64,000 bases of DNA from Chelativorans sp. YIM 93263 (GTDB lineage Bacteria > Pseudomonadota > Alphaproteobacteria > Rhizobiales > Rhizobiaceae). Below, one piece after another: positions 27,324 to 36,238 of the stretch. Made by a program: the position numbers and the translations under genes. Position 1 is the first letter of the stretch. Each line of letters starts with the position of its first letter. Location of the stretch: NCBI RefSeq assembly GCF_028767125.1, contig NZ_JAKCWP010000013.1, forward strand, positions 1 to 64,000. Direction: 5' to 3'. A model generated the notes under the pieces. The model was not told the DNA's origin and did not search any database. It saw only the letters and a list, made by a program, of their open reading frames with translations.

Positions 27324-29666
27324 TTATACTTCGCCTTCGGAAGGGATGTCCGGTTCACCTTCCTGCGTGGACTGCGCCGGCTTCTTCTTTGGGGGTTTCG
27401 TGCGCCGGGGTCTTTTCGGCCCTTCCTCATCCGCGTCCTCATCCACATCCGTAGACAAGGGTTGAATGACTTTGATCGGCGCGGCGGGTGCGGAGCCTTT
27501 CTTGTCCTCGCCGAAATACAGCGTGACATGCGGAAACGGTATCTCGATGCCGGCCGCATCGAAGTGTTTTTTGATGATCGCGTTGTAGGCGCGCCCGATA
27601 GCCCACTGCTGGCCTGGCTGCGTTTTTATGCGTACGCGGACGTTCACGCTGGAATCTGCAAACGCCGTAACGCCATGCACCTCAAGATCGCCGATAATGT
27701 CGTCACCGTATTCGGGGTTGGCACGCAGTTCCTCAAAGGCCTGCTTCATCACCTCGATCACCTCATCGACATTCTCTCTGTAGGCGACCCCGTATTCGCC
27801 CACATGGTAGGAAAAGCCGCGCATGAAGTTCGACACTGTGTCGACAGAGGAGAACGGAATGAGGTGATAGGTACCTGAAAGGTCGCGAATCCCGACCGAG
27901 CGCACGGTCAGCTTCTCGACCACCCCTGTAATGCCGCCAGCCGTGACGACATCGCCGGTGTAGATGGCGTTTTCAAGCTGGATGAACACGCCCGTGATGA
28001 CATCCTGTACGAGCTTTTGCGCCCCGAAACCGATTGCGAGGCCGAGCACGCCGGCACCGGCCAGCAGCGGCCCGATATCCAGGCCGAGCTCGGACAGAGT
28101 AATCATCACGGCCATAACCACGAGCGCGATTGTGAAGGCATTGCGGAAGATCGTCAGAAGTGTGTGCTGACGCGCTCTGGAGGCTGACATGACGCCGCCG
28201 GTTTGCTGGTTCAGGCGGTATTCGATCCAGGACGAAACGACGAGCCAGATGGCGAAAGCCGCAGCCAGAACAAAAGCGACGGTCACGATTCTGCCGATGA
28301 CCTGCAGACCGGAATCCGAGCTTATCCAGGCGGAGAAGTCGAGGATCTGCCAGGCATCCAGCACAATAGCGGCCACAACGAGCCCGATAACGATCCGCAC
28401 GACCTTCAGTGTCGCGGGCACGAAGGCATTCAGCCGCTCCTCGAGCATAGGGAACTGTGAGCGCGTCTCCGGCTGCAATCGAATGCCAAGAGCGATTGCC
28501 CTGCCGATCAGCGCCGACAGGAGAATGCCGGCCGCAAGCGCTACGATCGTCTGGACCGTAGCAGCAACCATCAAGGAGAACGCGGTCTTCGGATGAATGA
28601 GCAAGAGCAGCGCCAACACCGAAAAATAGGCGATGACAATGATATGCCAGATACGGGCAAGCGTACCCAGAAGCATGCTCGCAAAGCCGATTTGGGTTCT
28701 CTCGGCCATTGCCTGGAGCCGCATCCTCACTGGCTCGCGATTCTGGCGGATCACGATAACGGTGAGGACGAAGCCCACACCATAGACAAACGTTGCGATG
28801 GCCGATCCAACGATCGTACCGAGAGTGGAGCTGACGATCGGCACGACGACGAGAATTCCGTAGCCCACAAAGCTTATCAGGCGCGAAAGCCAGGTGTTCC
28901 AGTAGGCCGCGTCCTCGCCCCTGATCAGGAGCAGGCGCAATCCGTCATACCGCGTTGCGAAGAGAAAGCGGATCACCACTTTGGTAATCTCGATGACGAG
29001 AAACGCATTGAGGAAGAGCGATTGATTCGTATCCATGCGCCCGAACTCCTCACCGAGAGCGAAAAGTGCGACGGTGTGGCCAACAAACCAACCTATGGCG
29101 ACGATGGCGAGATCGAGCAGACCGCAACCCAAGGCCGCAAGGCCGCGCCTTGTCCAAGAGTTTGGCCCGCCCCGTGCCAACACCCACTCGGACGCCCGTC
29201 GGTAAGCGGCACTCGCCAGGCTTCGCAAAAACCACAGGGTCCCGATAACAACGAGGATGACAACGCCGAGATCGAATGCGGCCCATGCGAGATTGATCAT
29301 CCCCTGGGAAGAAAGCGACCCCATATCGAGGCCGAGTATGCGATCGTAGGCAGCAATGATCCGGGCCACGATGCCCTCGGCAAACGCGTTTGTGATATGC
29401 GCGATCTCCCGCGCCAGGGAGGCATCTTGTGCCGCCGGTGCAGCCGGCGCGGTTTCCCCGGCTGCGAGCCGTCGCAATTCCGCAATCAGCGCGTTCCGGG
29501 CCGCTTCGTCTTCGAGGATATCCGCCATCGCGCCATAGCCCGGTTGCGGATCGGCCCCGGCCGGCTCTTGCGCTGGAGGAGATGCTGATATCTGCGAGGC
29601 TGCGGGACTCGTAATGAGAAGAAGGGCGAGAAGCGGAAACAGGATATGCCGAAGAGCGCTGGGCAC
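27324..29666 (-). CDS. Large MscS-type mechanosensitive channel
   Basis: 780 residues from GTG 29666, chosen because it has GAGG upstream and directly begins a signal peptide (PSALRHILFPLLALLLITS); an upstream ATG at 29732 adds 22 residues. A periplasmic region is followed by about ten membrane helices, then the MscS core: pore helix GPLLAGAGVLGLAIGFGAQK, beta domain FIQLENAIYTGDVVTAGGI and the alpha/beta tail. The C-terminus is a basic and acidic low-complexity tail rich in Lys, Pro and Glu. Length and layout resemble YbiO/MscM-class channels. It releases osmolytes on hypo-osmotic shock. Confidence 0.9.
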   Translation of the reverse strand: MPSALRHILFPLLALLLITSPAASQISASPPAQEPAGADPQPGYGAMADILEDEAARNALIAELRRLAAGETAPAAPAAQDASLAREIAHITNAFAEGIVARIIAAYDRILGLDMGSLSSQGMINLAWAAFDLGVVILVVIGTLWFLRSLASAAYRRASEWVLARGGPNSWTRRGLAALGCGLLDLAIVAIGWFVGHTVALFALGEEFGRMDTNQSLFLNAFLVIEITKVVIRFLFATRYDGLRLLLIRGEDAAYWNTWLSRLISFVGYGILVVVPIVSSTLGTIVGSAIATFVYGVGFVLTVIVIRQNREPVRMRLQAMAERTQIGFASMLLGTLARIWHIIVIAYFSVLALLLLIHPKTAFSLMVAATVQTIVALAAGILLSALIGRAIALGIRLQPETRSQFPMLEERLNAFVPATLKVVRIVIGLVVAAIVLDAWQILDFSAWISSDSGLQVIGRIVTVAFVLAAAFAIWLVVSSWIEYRLNQQTGGVMSASRARQHTLLTIFRNAFTIALVVMAVMITLSELGLDIGPLLAGAGVLGLAIGFGAQKLVQDVITGVFIQLENAIYTGDVVTAGGITGVVEKLTVRSVGIRDLSGTYHLIPFSSVDTVSNFMRGFSYHVGEYGVAYRENVDEVIEVMKQAFEELRANPEYGDDIIGDLEVHGVTAFADSSVNVRVRIKTQPGQQWAIGRAYNAIIKKHFDAAGIEIPFPHVTLYFGEDKKGSAPAAPIKVIQPLSTDVDEDADEEGPKRPRRTKPPKKKPAQSTQEGEPDIPSEGEV

Positions 29667-29829
29667 GTGATGGCCTCGATTCCGAAAATGCTTGTCAGAC
29701 GCAGACAATGCCATGGTCGAGAATAGACACACGGCCTCTCATTTCAACCTAAGGGACTGGTTCTGACAATCCTCCGTGGCGCTCGCGCGCTCTGGTTCTG
29801 AATGTGGATTTCACCGGTCCGCGGCCCAG

Positions 29830-30477
29830 CTACTCGGACAGAGGCTGCCCATCTTCGAGTAACATCGCACCGATGGCATCGACCACTTCGGTACGCGCCC
29901 GGTAGGAATGCGTGCTGTTGTTTGCGGTAGCGGCGACCGTCTCCTCGCTCGGAGCTGGCGGTACTGCTTGCGTCACCTTATGCTTGCTTCGTTTCTCGTA
30001 GAACGCGTTGCCGCCGGCAACGAGCACGTAATGCATGTTCTTGTAGGGGAATGTGAGGCCCGCGGTATGGAAGAATTTGGCCTTCTGCACTCCGGGATGC
30101 CGCTCTCCGCTGAGCACCGCAGCGGCAGCATTCTGCACATCCGGCATGGCCTCCGAATTCATCGGTCGGGAAAGCACGCCAGGCGCGAACTGCCCCTTTT
30201 GCCCCACGACGCCGCAGACCGTGTCGGGAAACTGATCCGAATGAACCCGGTTCATGACCACCGTCCCTACGGCCAATAGCCCGTCATGGCTCGACCTGTT
30301 GGATTCAAAGAACATGGCGCGCTCCATGCAGGCCCGGTCCTTTTGCGTATAGGGATAGGATTTCGAACTGCTGGAAGATGTAGTGATGCTATCAAGGCTT
30401 TGGGAGCAGCCAGCAAGCGCCAGCATCGCGGTGGCAATGCCCGAAACAGACAACCTCTTCGGTCTTCCGGCAATCAT
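29830..30477 (-). CDS. SleB-type cell-wall hydrolase (lipoprotein)
   Basis: 215 residues with a lipobox-like signal (ATAMLALAGC). The Hydrolase_2 domain starts near residue 48: ACMERAMFFESNRSSHDGLL, with the likely catalytic Glu, then VGTVVMNRV and a C-terminal FPYKNMHYVLVAGGNAFYEK. This family cleaves peptidoglycan glycan strands and is widespread outside spore formers. Monocistronic in appearance. Confidence 0.85.
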   Translation of the reverse strand: MIAGRPKRLSVSGIATAMLALAGCSQSLDSITTSSSSSKSYPYTQKDRACMERAMFFESNRSSHDGLLAVGTVVMNRVHSDQFPDTVCGVVGQKGQFAPGVLSRPMNSEAMPDVQNAAAAVLSGERHPGVQKAKFFHTAGLTFPYKNMHYVLVAGGNAFYEKRSKHKVTQAVPPAPSEETVAATANNSTHSYRARTEVVDAIGAMLLEDGQPLSE

Positions 30478-30583
30478 GAAAATACCCCATCGCTATACCA
30501 TCGGCGGCTTTTGCTTATGGTAAGCATGGGAAACTTAACGGCGAGAAAATGTCATCCCGGTATTCGGCTGATGACAAGCATTT

Positions 30584-31468
30584 TCAGGCAAAACGCTTTG
30601 CGCCTGCGACACAACAGACAACAAGAACCGTCACGCCGATCATTGTCAAAGACACGGGCTCGTGCAGCAGCAGGCCGGCAAGCATGAGACCGAAAAACGG
30701 TTGCAGCAGTTGCAACTGTCCAACGCCCGCGATCCCGCCAAGCGCAAGCCCCCGATACCAGAACACAAAGCCGACGAGCATGCTGAAAACGGAGACGTAG
30801 CCGAGGCTGAACCAGGCAGGCAGCGCGATCCCGGTCACGCTTTCAGGGCTCGTTGCCAGCGCAACCACCGCCATGCCCGGGAGCGAGAGCACCAAGGCCC
30901 AGGAAATCACCTGCCACCCGCCAAGCTTACGGGACAGGGCCGCCCCCTCGGCATAGCCGAGCCCGCAAACCAGAATTGCCGCAATCATCAGAAGATCGCC
31001 GGCCCATGATCCACTGCCACCCTGCGCCAGCGCATACCCCACCACCAGCAGACTTCCCATGCAGGAAAACAGCCAAAAGACGGGCCCGGGGCGCTCGCCG
31101 CCGCGCAGAACGCCGAAGATGGCGGTGGCAAGCGGCAGAAGGCCGATAAAGACAAACGAATGCGCCGAAGTAATGTGCTGAAGAGCAAACGCGGTCAACA
31201 ACGGAAAGCCCACGACCACACCAAGCGCCACGACCGCCAAAGAGGCTAAGTCCGTGCGTTCAGGACGCGACTGCCGTAACAGGAACAGCAAAGCCGCCCC
31301 CAGCAGTGCCGCGATGACGGCCCGGATGGACGTTAAAAACAATGGGGTGAAACCCTCGACAGCCACCCGGGTCGCGGGCAGAGATCCGCTGAAGATGATC
31401 ACGCCGAGCAGACCACTGCCCCATCCTGCCGTCGTCGGTTGCACCGCATTTTCCTTTTCAGACGACAT
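30584..31468 (-). CDS. EamA/DMT-family transporter
   Basis: 294 residues, ten membrane helices in two EamA halves, with GFTPLFLTSIRAVIAALLGA and the second-half LQPFFGLMLAGLLLHEPVS. Likely exporter of amino acids or similar metabolites. Divergent from a MocR-type regulator with repeated TACAGAAC boxes between them, an arrangement common for MocR-regulated DMT exporters. Confidence 0.88.
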   Translation of the reverse strand: MSSEKENAVQPTTAGWGSGLLGVIIFSGSLPATRVAVEGFTPLFLTSIRAVIAALLGAALLFLLRQSRPERTDLASLAVVALGVVVGFPLLTAFALQHITSAHSFVFIGLLPLATAIFGVLRGGERPGPVFWLFSCMGSLLVVGYALAQGGSGSWAGDLLMIAAILVCGLGYAEGAALSRKLGGWQVISWALVLSLPGMAVVALATSPESVTGIALPAWFSLGYVSVFSMLVGFVFWYRGLALGGIAGVGQLQLLQPFFGLMLAGLLLHEPVSLTMIGVTVLVVCCVAGAKRFA

Positions 31469-31500
31469 CGATATACGGGAACAGGATCAGCGGAGACAGT

Positions 31501-31530
31501 TACAGAACAGCACAATTTTACAGAACTGTA
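31501..31530. promoter_or_regulatory. TACAGAAC direct repeats, candidate MocR operator
   Basis: TACAGAAC occurs at 31501-31508 and again at 31519-31526, 18 bp apart; the second lies in ACAGAACTGT, and an ACAGT box precedes the first. Direct repeats between divergent promoters are typical of MocR/PdxR-type regulators. Confidence 0.55.
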
Positions 31531-31567
31531 CTGGTTTTCAGACCCACACACTTGTAAGCTTTGATTT

Positions 31568-32977
31568 ATGAGAGACCGTAAGAACACGCGCACCGGCATG
31601 GTCATGGAGGCAATTCGCCGGAAGATCGCGGGCCGTGCCCTGGCGCCTGGAGAGAAGCTGCCCTCGATCCGCAGCTTCGCAACGGCCATGGGCGTGTCGC
31701 CCTCGACGATCGTTGACGCGTATGATCGATTGACTGCTGAAGGCCTGATCCGCTCCCGTCCCGGATCCGGATTTTATGTTTCCGGCTCGGCGGCGCCGTT
31801 CACCCTGTCCGATGTCGAGCCCCGCCGCGACCGGGCCATCGATCCCCTTTGGGTTTCGCGGCAATCTCTGGACGCACGTTCCGGAGTACCGATGCCCGGA
31901 TGCGGCTGGCTTCCTTCCGACTGGATGCCGAACGCCGCGATCCGCCGGGCAATCCGCAAGCTCGCTCGGGCGGAAGATGCGCTTTTGGTTGACTATGGAA
32001 ACACCCGCGGCGCATCCAGTCTGCGCCGTATTCTCGCGCGCCAATTCGCCGAGGAAGGACTTACCGCCGGTCCCGAGCAGATCCTGCTCACCGGATCGGG
32101 CACCCAGGCGATCGACCTAATCTGCCGTTTCCTGCTTCGCCCTGACGATGTCGTGCTCCTCGACGACCCGTGTTATTTCAACTTTCAGGCGCTGCTGCGA
32201 GCCCACCAGGTAAAGATCGTCGGCGTGCCCTATACATCGAAAGGGCCGGATACCGCGCTCTTCGCGGACATTCTGGCGACGCAAAAGCCTCGCCTCTACA
32301 TCACCAACTCCGCCCTTCACAACCCGACAGGAGCGACCATCTCGCCTCAGGTAGCACACCAGCTTCTCAACACGGCCGCGGAGCATGACCTGATCATCAT
32401 CGAGGACGATATCTTCGCCGGATTCGAGCCGGAACCCTCACCGCGCCTCGCAACGCTGGACGGCCTCGAGCGTGTCATTCGGATCGGCAGCTTCTCCAAG
32501 ACACTCTCCGCTTCGGTCCGCTGCGGCTATATCGCCGCCCGGTCGGACTGGATCGATGCGCTGGTCGATCTTCAGGTGGCGACCAACTTCGGTGGCCCCA
32601 GTCCTGTCGCCGTCGAGATCCTGTTCTCGACCTTGAGCGACGGCAGCTACCGCAAGCACATGGAGGCGACGCGCCAGCGCCTCGCGCGTGTGCGCCGCGA
32701 AACAGCGGCCAAGCTTGAGAAATTGGACATCCACCCCTGGCTGATGCCGCGCGGCGGTTTCTATCTCTGGTGCCGTCTCCCCGGCGAGCAGGACGCAGCG
32801 GCGGTGGCCCGTGCCGCGCTGCATGAAAATGTCATTCTCGCCCCGGGCAACGTATTCAGCGTCTCGCAATCCATGCCCAGCTTCTTGCGGTTCAATGTAA
32901 GCCAAATGGCCGAGCCACGAGTATTCGACGTGCTAGCGCGGGCGTTGTCGGCACGGGACACGCAGGACCGGATTTAG
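31568..32977 (+). CDS. MocR/PdxR-like regulator (GntR HTH plus aminotransferase domain)
   Basis: 469 residues. GntR winged HTH at about 1-75 (PGEKLPSIRSFATAMGVSPS, then DRLTAEGLIRSRPGSGFYVS), linked to a fold-type I aminotransferase-like domain with the PLP lysine in IGSFSKTLSASVRCGY, and YITNSALHNPTGATIS. MocR regulators bind PLP or PLP-amino-acid adducts and control nearby transport or metabolic genes. Here the divergent EamA exporter is the probable target. Confidence 0.9.
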   Translation: MRDRKNTRTGMVMEAIRRKIAGRALAPGEKLPSIRSFATAMGVSPSTIVDAYDRLTAEGLIRSRPGSGFYVSGSAAPFTLSDVEPRRDRAIDPLWVSRQSLDARSGVPMPGCGWLPSDWMPNAAIRRAIRKLARAEDALLVDYGNTRGASSLRRILARQFAEEGLTAGPEQILLTGSGTQAIDLICRFLLRPDDVVLLDDPCYFNFQALLRAHQVKIVGVPYTSKGPDTALFADILATQKPRLYITNSALHNPTGATISPQVAHQLLNTAAEHDLIIIEDDIFAGFEPEPSPRLATLDGLERVIRIGSFSKTLSASVRCGYIAARSDWIDALVDLQVATNFGGPSPVAVEILFSTLSDGSYRKHMEATRQRLARVRRETAAKLEKLDIHPWLMPRGGFYLWCRLPGEQDAAAVARAALHENVILAPGNVFSVSQSMPSFLRFNVSQMAEPRVFDVLARALSARDTQDRI

Positions 32978-33152
32978 CGACACGATTCTCCAGCATTGGG
33001 ACGTAACCCATGTGTTCTGCAGAGGCCTATGACCGACAACCCTTGGGTCATCGCCTGCGGCGCGTCTGCATGCACCGCAAAAAGGTCATGTTCGACCGTG
33101 CTCGCCGGTCAGAACTCGGATTGTAATTTGTTTCCGGGTCGTACAGGAAAAC

Positions 33153-33228
33153 TGGCACTCCCAAGGGGACTCGAACCCCTGTTTCCGCCGTGAGAGGGCG
33201 GCGTCCTAGACCGCTAGACGATGGGAGC
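33153..33228 (-). tRNA. tRNA-Glu (CTC)
   Basis: Cloverleaf on the minus strand: acceptor GCTCCCA pairing with TGGGAGT, anticodon loop CTCTCAC giving anticodon CTC, T-loop GGTTCGAGTCCC, and an encoded CCA end at 33153-33155. 76 nt including CCA. Confidence 0.95.
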
Positions 33229-33289
33229 GTCTGTCGAGGCCGCGATATAGTCTCGAATTGCGACAATTGCAACAGGGTAGGTGCCCGAT

Positions 33290-33702
33290 TCAGCCGTTCG
33301 CATCGGCGGGCTGCAGAAGGTCCCAGAGATTCCCGTAGAGATCGGCAAAAACGACGACCCTGCCGTAACGCTCCTGGCGGGGTTCTTCTTGGAACTCGAC
33401 GCCGCGAGCCTGCATCATATGGTAATTCCGCCAGAAATCGTCCGTGTAAAGGAATAGAAAGACGCGTCCGCCGGTCTGGTTTCCGATGCTGCTTCCTGCG
33501 CTGTTCCACGAGCCTGAGCGAGCAGGAGACATGGTCCGTTTGAACCTTCTGGTCCCATCACGACCCAGCGCTTATTGCCCTCGAGCGACGTATCCTCGAT
33601 CAATTCGAAGCCGAGCTTCTCACGATACCAGGCGATTGCCTCATCATAGGCGCGCACCACGATGGTGACCAGCGCGATGCGCTGTCTACGGCCGGGCGTC
33701 AT
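33290..33702 (-). pseudogene. VOC (glyoxalase-like) protein gene with frameshift
   Basis: The first part (IALVTIVVRAYDEAIAWYRE, KLGFELIEDT, NKRWVVMGPEG) runs in one frame to about 33490, and the second half (GNQTGGRVFLFLYTDDFWRN, then VVVFADLYGNLWDLLQP) continues in another. Restoring one base near 33486-33496 rebuilds a complete 137-residue vicinal-oxygen-chelate protein. Its ATG overlaps the upstream stop as ATGA, so it was in an operon with the DUF6476-like gene. Either a true recent frameshift or a sequencing error. Confidence 0.8.
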
Positions 33703-34088
33703 TGCTCTTCCCGAAGAATTTCGATCTGTCCGAGCGACCGCCCCTGGTCGAGTCCGAAGATTTCGATCGCCTCGCTCCCATCCGAATTCCTGAGATAGAT
33801 CGTCAGCCGGTTTCCGAAAAGACCGTGCGAGACCACCTCTGCGCCGCCCGGTAGAGCGATCTGGATATCAACGCTTCCCCCCGAAGCCACGGGTGAGGAG
33901 GATGCTTCCGTTCCCTCATTCGGCGTCAGGGACTTGTAGACAAACGCCAGAACCACGACCATAACCGCGGTGAATAAGATGGCGAGGTTGATCCCCATGA
34001 AGCGCACGAGCTTGCGCCGGACGCGCTCCGCGGCCGGGTCGAGCGGTTTTTCCTCTTCTAGGTCGTGCGGTGCGTTCGGCCCGGTCAT
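33699..34088 (-). CDS. Single-pass membrane protein, DUF6476-like
   Basis: 129 residues from ATG 34088. A charged N-terminal cytoplasmic part (HDLEEEKPLDPAAERVRRKL), one membrane helix (MGINLAILFTAVMVVVLAFV) and a periplasmic beta-rich domain ending SLGQIEILREEQ. Found in alphaproteobacteria next to pseudouridine synthase genes; function unknown. Divergent from the RluA gene with a 27-bp spacer and coupled to the VOC gene downstream. Confidence 0.78.
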   Translation of the reverse strand: MTGPNAPHDLEEEKPLDPAAERVRRKLVRFMGINLAILFTAVMVVVLAFVYKSLTPNEGTEASSSPVASGGSVDIQIALPGGAEVVSHGLFGNRLTIYLRNSDGSEAIEIFGLDQGRSLGQIEILREEQ

Positions 34089-34115
34089 AATCAATCCAAT
34101 CCACAAGTGCGGCAA

Positions 34116-35147
34116 ATGAGCGATCCTGATAGCGAAGCCGGCGGTGAATGGAAAGAGTTGCAGGCCGAGGCGGATGCAGAAGGCAAGCGGCTCGACCAAT
34201 GGCTGGCCGCGGAAACGGCGCCGGATCTCTCCCGCAGCCGCGTCCAGGCCCTTATCCGCGCCGGAGCGGTCCTCCACGGGGGTAAGCCGATAACCGAGCC
34301 GAAGCGGAAGGTCTCGGCCGGTGAGCGCTTCACGATAGAACTGCCGGAACCGGAAGCGCCCGAGCCGGAAGGCGAGGCCATACCTCTCGACATTCTTTAC
34401 GAGGACGATGCGCTTATCGTCATCAACAAGCCGGCCGGCCTTGTCGTGCATCCCGGCCCCGGCAACTGGAGCGGCACGCTCGTCAATGCGCTGATCCACC
34501 ACTGCGGGACGAGCCTTTCGGGCATCGGCGGAGTTCGCCGTCCCGGTATCGTTCACCGGCTCGACCGGGAGACCAGCGGCGTCATGGTCGTCGCCAAAAC
34601 CGATCGTGCGCACCGCGCTTTGGCCCAGGCATTTGCCGACCATGGTCGCGACGGCATGCTCGAGCGGGCCTATGTGGCGCTGGTCTGGGGCGCTCCGCAA
34701 CGCGCTTCCGGTATAGTCGACGCTCCGCTCGGGCGCTCAACCCACGACCGCACCTTGCGGGCGGTCGTTTCGTCATCCCGGCCCGATGCCCGCGCGGCGG
34801 TAACGCACTATACCGTGCTCGCGCGCTATGGCCCGGGCACACCGGAAGAACGCATAGCATCGTTGATCGAATGCCGGCTTGCGACCGGCCGCACACACCA
34901 GATCCGCGTCCATATGGCGCATATTGGTCACCCGCTCGTCGGCGATCCGGCCTATGGCCGCGCCTTCCGCACCAAGGCAAACCGGCTCCCCTCGGATCTC
35001 GCCGAACAGGCCCGCGCTTTCCCGCGCCAGGCCCTGCACGCGAAGCTGCTGGCTTTCCGCCATCCCGAAACAGGAGAGACGTTGCGCTTCGAAGCGCCAA
35101 TTCCGCACGATTTGGCGGAACTTATCGAGGGGTTTAATCGTCTATAG
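34116..35147 (+). CDS. RluA-family 23S rRNA pseudouridine synthase (RluD-like)
   Basis: 343 residues from ATG 34116. S4 RNA-binding domain at about 20-75 (KRLDQWLAAETAPDLSRSRV), then the catalytic domain with GIVHRLDRETSGVMVVAKT, whose Asp is the catalytic residue, and LATGRTHQIRVHMAHIGHPL. The S4 plus RluA layout and length fit RluD or RluC; rhizobial rpoH genes are often preceded by such a gene, as here. Confidence 0.9.
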   Translation: MSDPDSEAGGEWKELQAEADAEGKRLDQWLAAETAPDLSRSRVQALIRAGAVLHGGKPITEPKRKVSAGERFTIELPEPEAPEPEGEAIPLDILYEDDALIVINKPAGLVVHPGPGNWSGTLVNALIHHCGTSLSGIGGVRRPGIVHRLDRETSGVMVVAKTDRAHRALAQAFADHGRDGMLERAYVALVWGAPQRASGIVDAPLGRSTHDRTLRAVVSSSRPDARAAVTHYTVLARYGPGTPEERIASLIECRLATGRTHQIRVHMAHIGHPLVGDPAYGRAFRTKANRLPSDLAEQARAFPRQALHAKLLAFRHPETGETLRFEAPIPHDLAELIEGFNRL

Positions 35148-35208
35148 GATAACAAAAAGACAAAGCGAACCCGGCTGGTAACGTTTAGTTGACCAGGGAT
35201 GGAAGGTT

Positions 35209-35237
35209 TTGTCTTTTGGTATCTCTTCCTATATATT
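35209..35237 (+). promoter_or_regulatory. Probable sigma70 promoter of rpoH, with downstream hairpin
   Basis: TTGTCT (35209-35214) and TATATT (35232-35237) are separated by 17 bp, about 84 bp before the rpoH ATG. Between promoter and start codon is a potential stem (GCGTCTGCCTG / CAGGGGACGC, about 35275-35297), followed by a strong AAAGGAGG ribosome binding site. Confidence 0.5.
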
Positions 35238-35320
35238 GATGAGGGCGTGGTGCGTACACGGCGGCCACGTGGGGCGTCTGCCTGAAACAGGGGACGCGGA
35301 AACAAAAGGAGGGTGCTAGA

Positions 35321-36238
35321 ATGGCCCAGACACTTCCGAGCATCGCTTCGGGCGAGGGCGGGCTTACCCGCTATCTTGAGGAAATCCGCAGATTTCCCAT
35401 GTTGCAGCCCGAGCAGGAATACATGCTTGCGAAGCGCTATCGCGAGCATGGAGATCCCGACGCGGCGCACAAACTGGTCACCAGCCACCTGCGGCTCGTG
35501 GCGAAGATAGCCATGGGCTATCGTGGCTATGGACTGCCCATCGGCGAAGTCATTTCCGAGGGCAATGTCGGCCTTATGCAAGCCGTCAAGAAATTCGAGC
35601 CCGAGCGCGGCTTCCGTCTTGCCACCTACGCAATGTGGTGGATCAAGGCTTCAATTCAAGAGTACATCCTTCGTTCGTGGAGCCTCGTAAAGATGGGCAC
35701 CACGGCGAACCAGAAACGGCTGTTCTTTAATCTGCGCAAGGTCAAGGGCAAGATCCAGGCGCTTGAAGAGGGCGATCTGAACCCCGAGCAGATTTCGCAG
35801 ATTGCCGAGCGCCTGAATGTGAGCGAGGAAGAGGTGGTCTCGATGAACCGCCGCCTTTCCGGCGATGCCTCGCTCAATGCGCCGATACGCGCCACGGAAG
35901 GCGAGTCCGGCGAATGGCAGGACTGGCTCGTCGATGACAGCGAAAGCCAGGAGCAGATGCTTGTCCAGCAGGACGAGCTCGAATCGCGCCGCCGCATGCT
36001 GAGCGACGCGATGGATATCCTGAACGACCGTGAACGGCGTATCTTCGAGGCACGTCGGCTTTCAGACGAGCCGCTGACGCTGGAAGAACTGTCCGGTGAG
36101 TTCGATATCAGCCGCGAGCGCGTCCGGCAGATCGAGGTCCGTGCCTTCGAAAAGGTGCAGGCCGCTGTCACCTCGTCCGCCCGCCAGCAGGCGGCCGGCC
36201 AACGCCCCGGCGCCGAGGGTCAGGGCGTGTCGGCCTGA
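35321..36238 (+). CDS. rpoH: RNA polymerase sigma-32 factor
   Basis: 305 residues with AAAGGAGG upstream of ATG 35321. Region 2 is intact (HLRLVAKIAMGYRGYGLPIG, then FRLATYAMWWIKASIQEYIL), followed by the RpoH box QKRLFFNLRKVKGK that distinguishes sigma32, and region 4 (LTLEELSGEFDISRERVRQI). Directs heat-shock transcription. Alphaproteobacteria often have two RpoH proteins; which one this is cannot be told here. Its 3' end overlaps the convergent esterase-like gene by 19 bp. Confidence 0.95.
   Translation: MAQTLPSIASGEGGLTRYLEEIRRFPMLQPEQEYMLAKRYREHGDPDAAHKLVTSHLRLVAKIAMGYRGYGLPIGEVISEGNVGLMQAVKKFEPERGFRLATYAMWWIKASIQEYILRSWSLVKMGTTANQKRLFFNLRKVKGKIQALEEGDLNPEQISQIAERLNVSEEEVVSMNRRLSGDASLNAPIRATEGESGEWQDWLVDDSESQEQMLVQQDELESRRRMLSDAMDILNDRERRIFEARRLSDEPLTLEELSGEFDISRERVRQIEVRAFEKVQAAVTSSARQQAAGQRPGAEGQGVSA

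Noticed and set aside
28593-29588. Plus-strand ORF of 331 codons
   Set aside because: Mirror of the MscS-type channel gene; low-complexity charged sequence.
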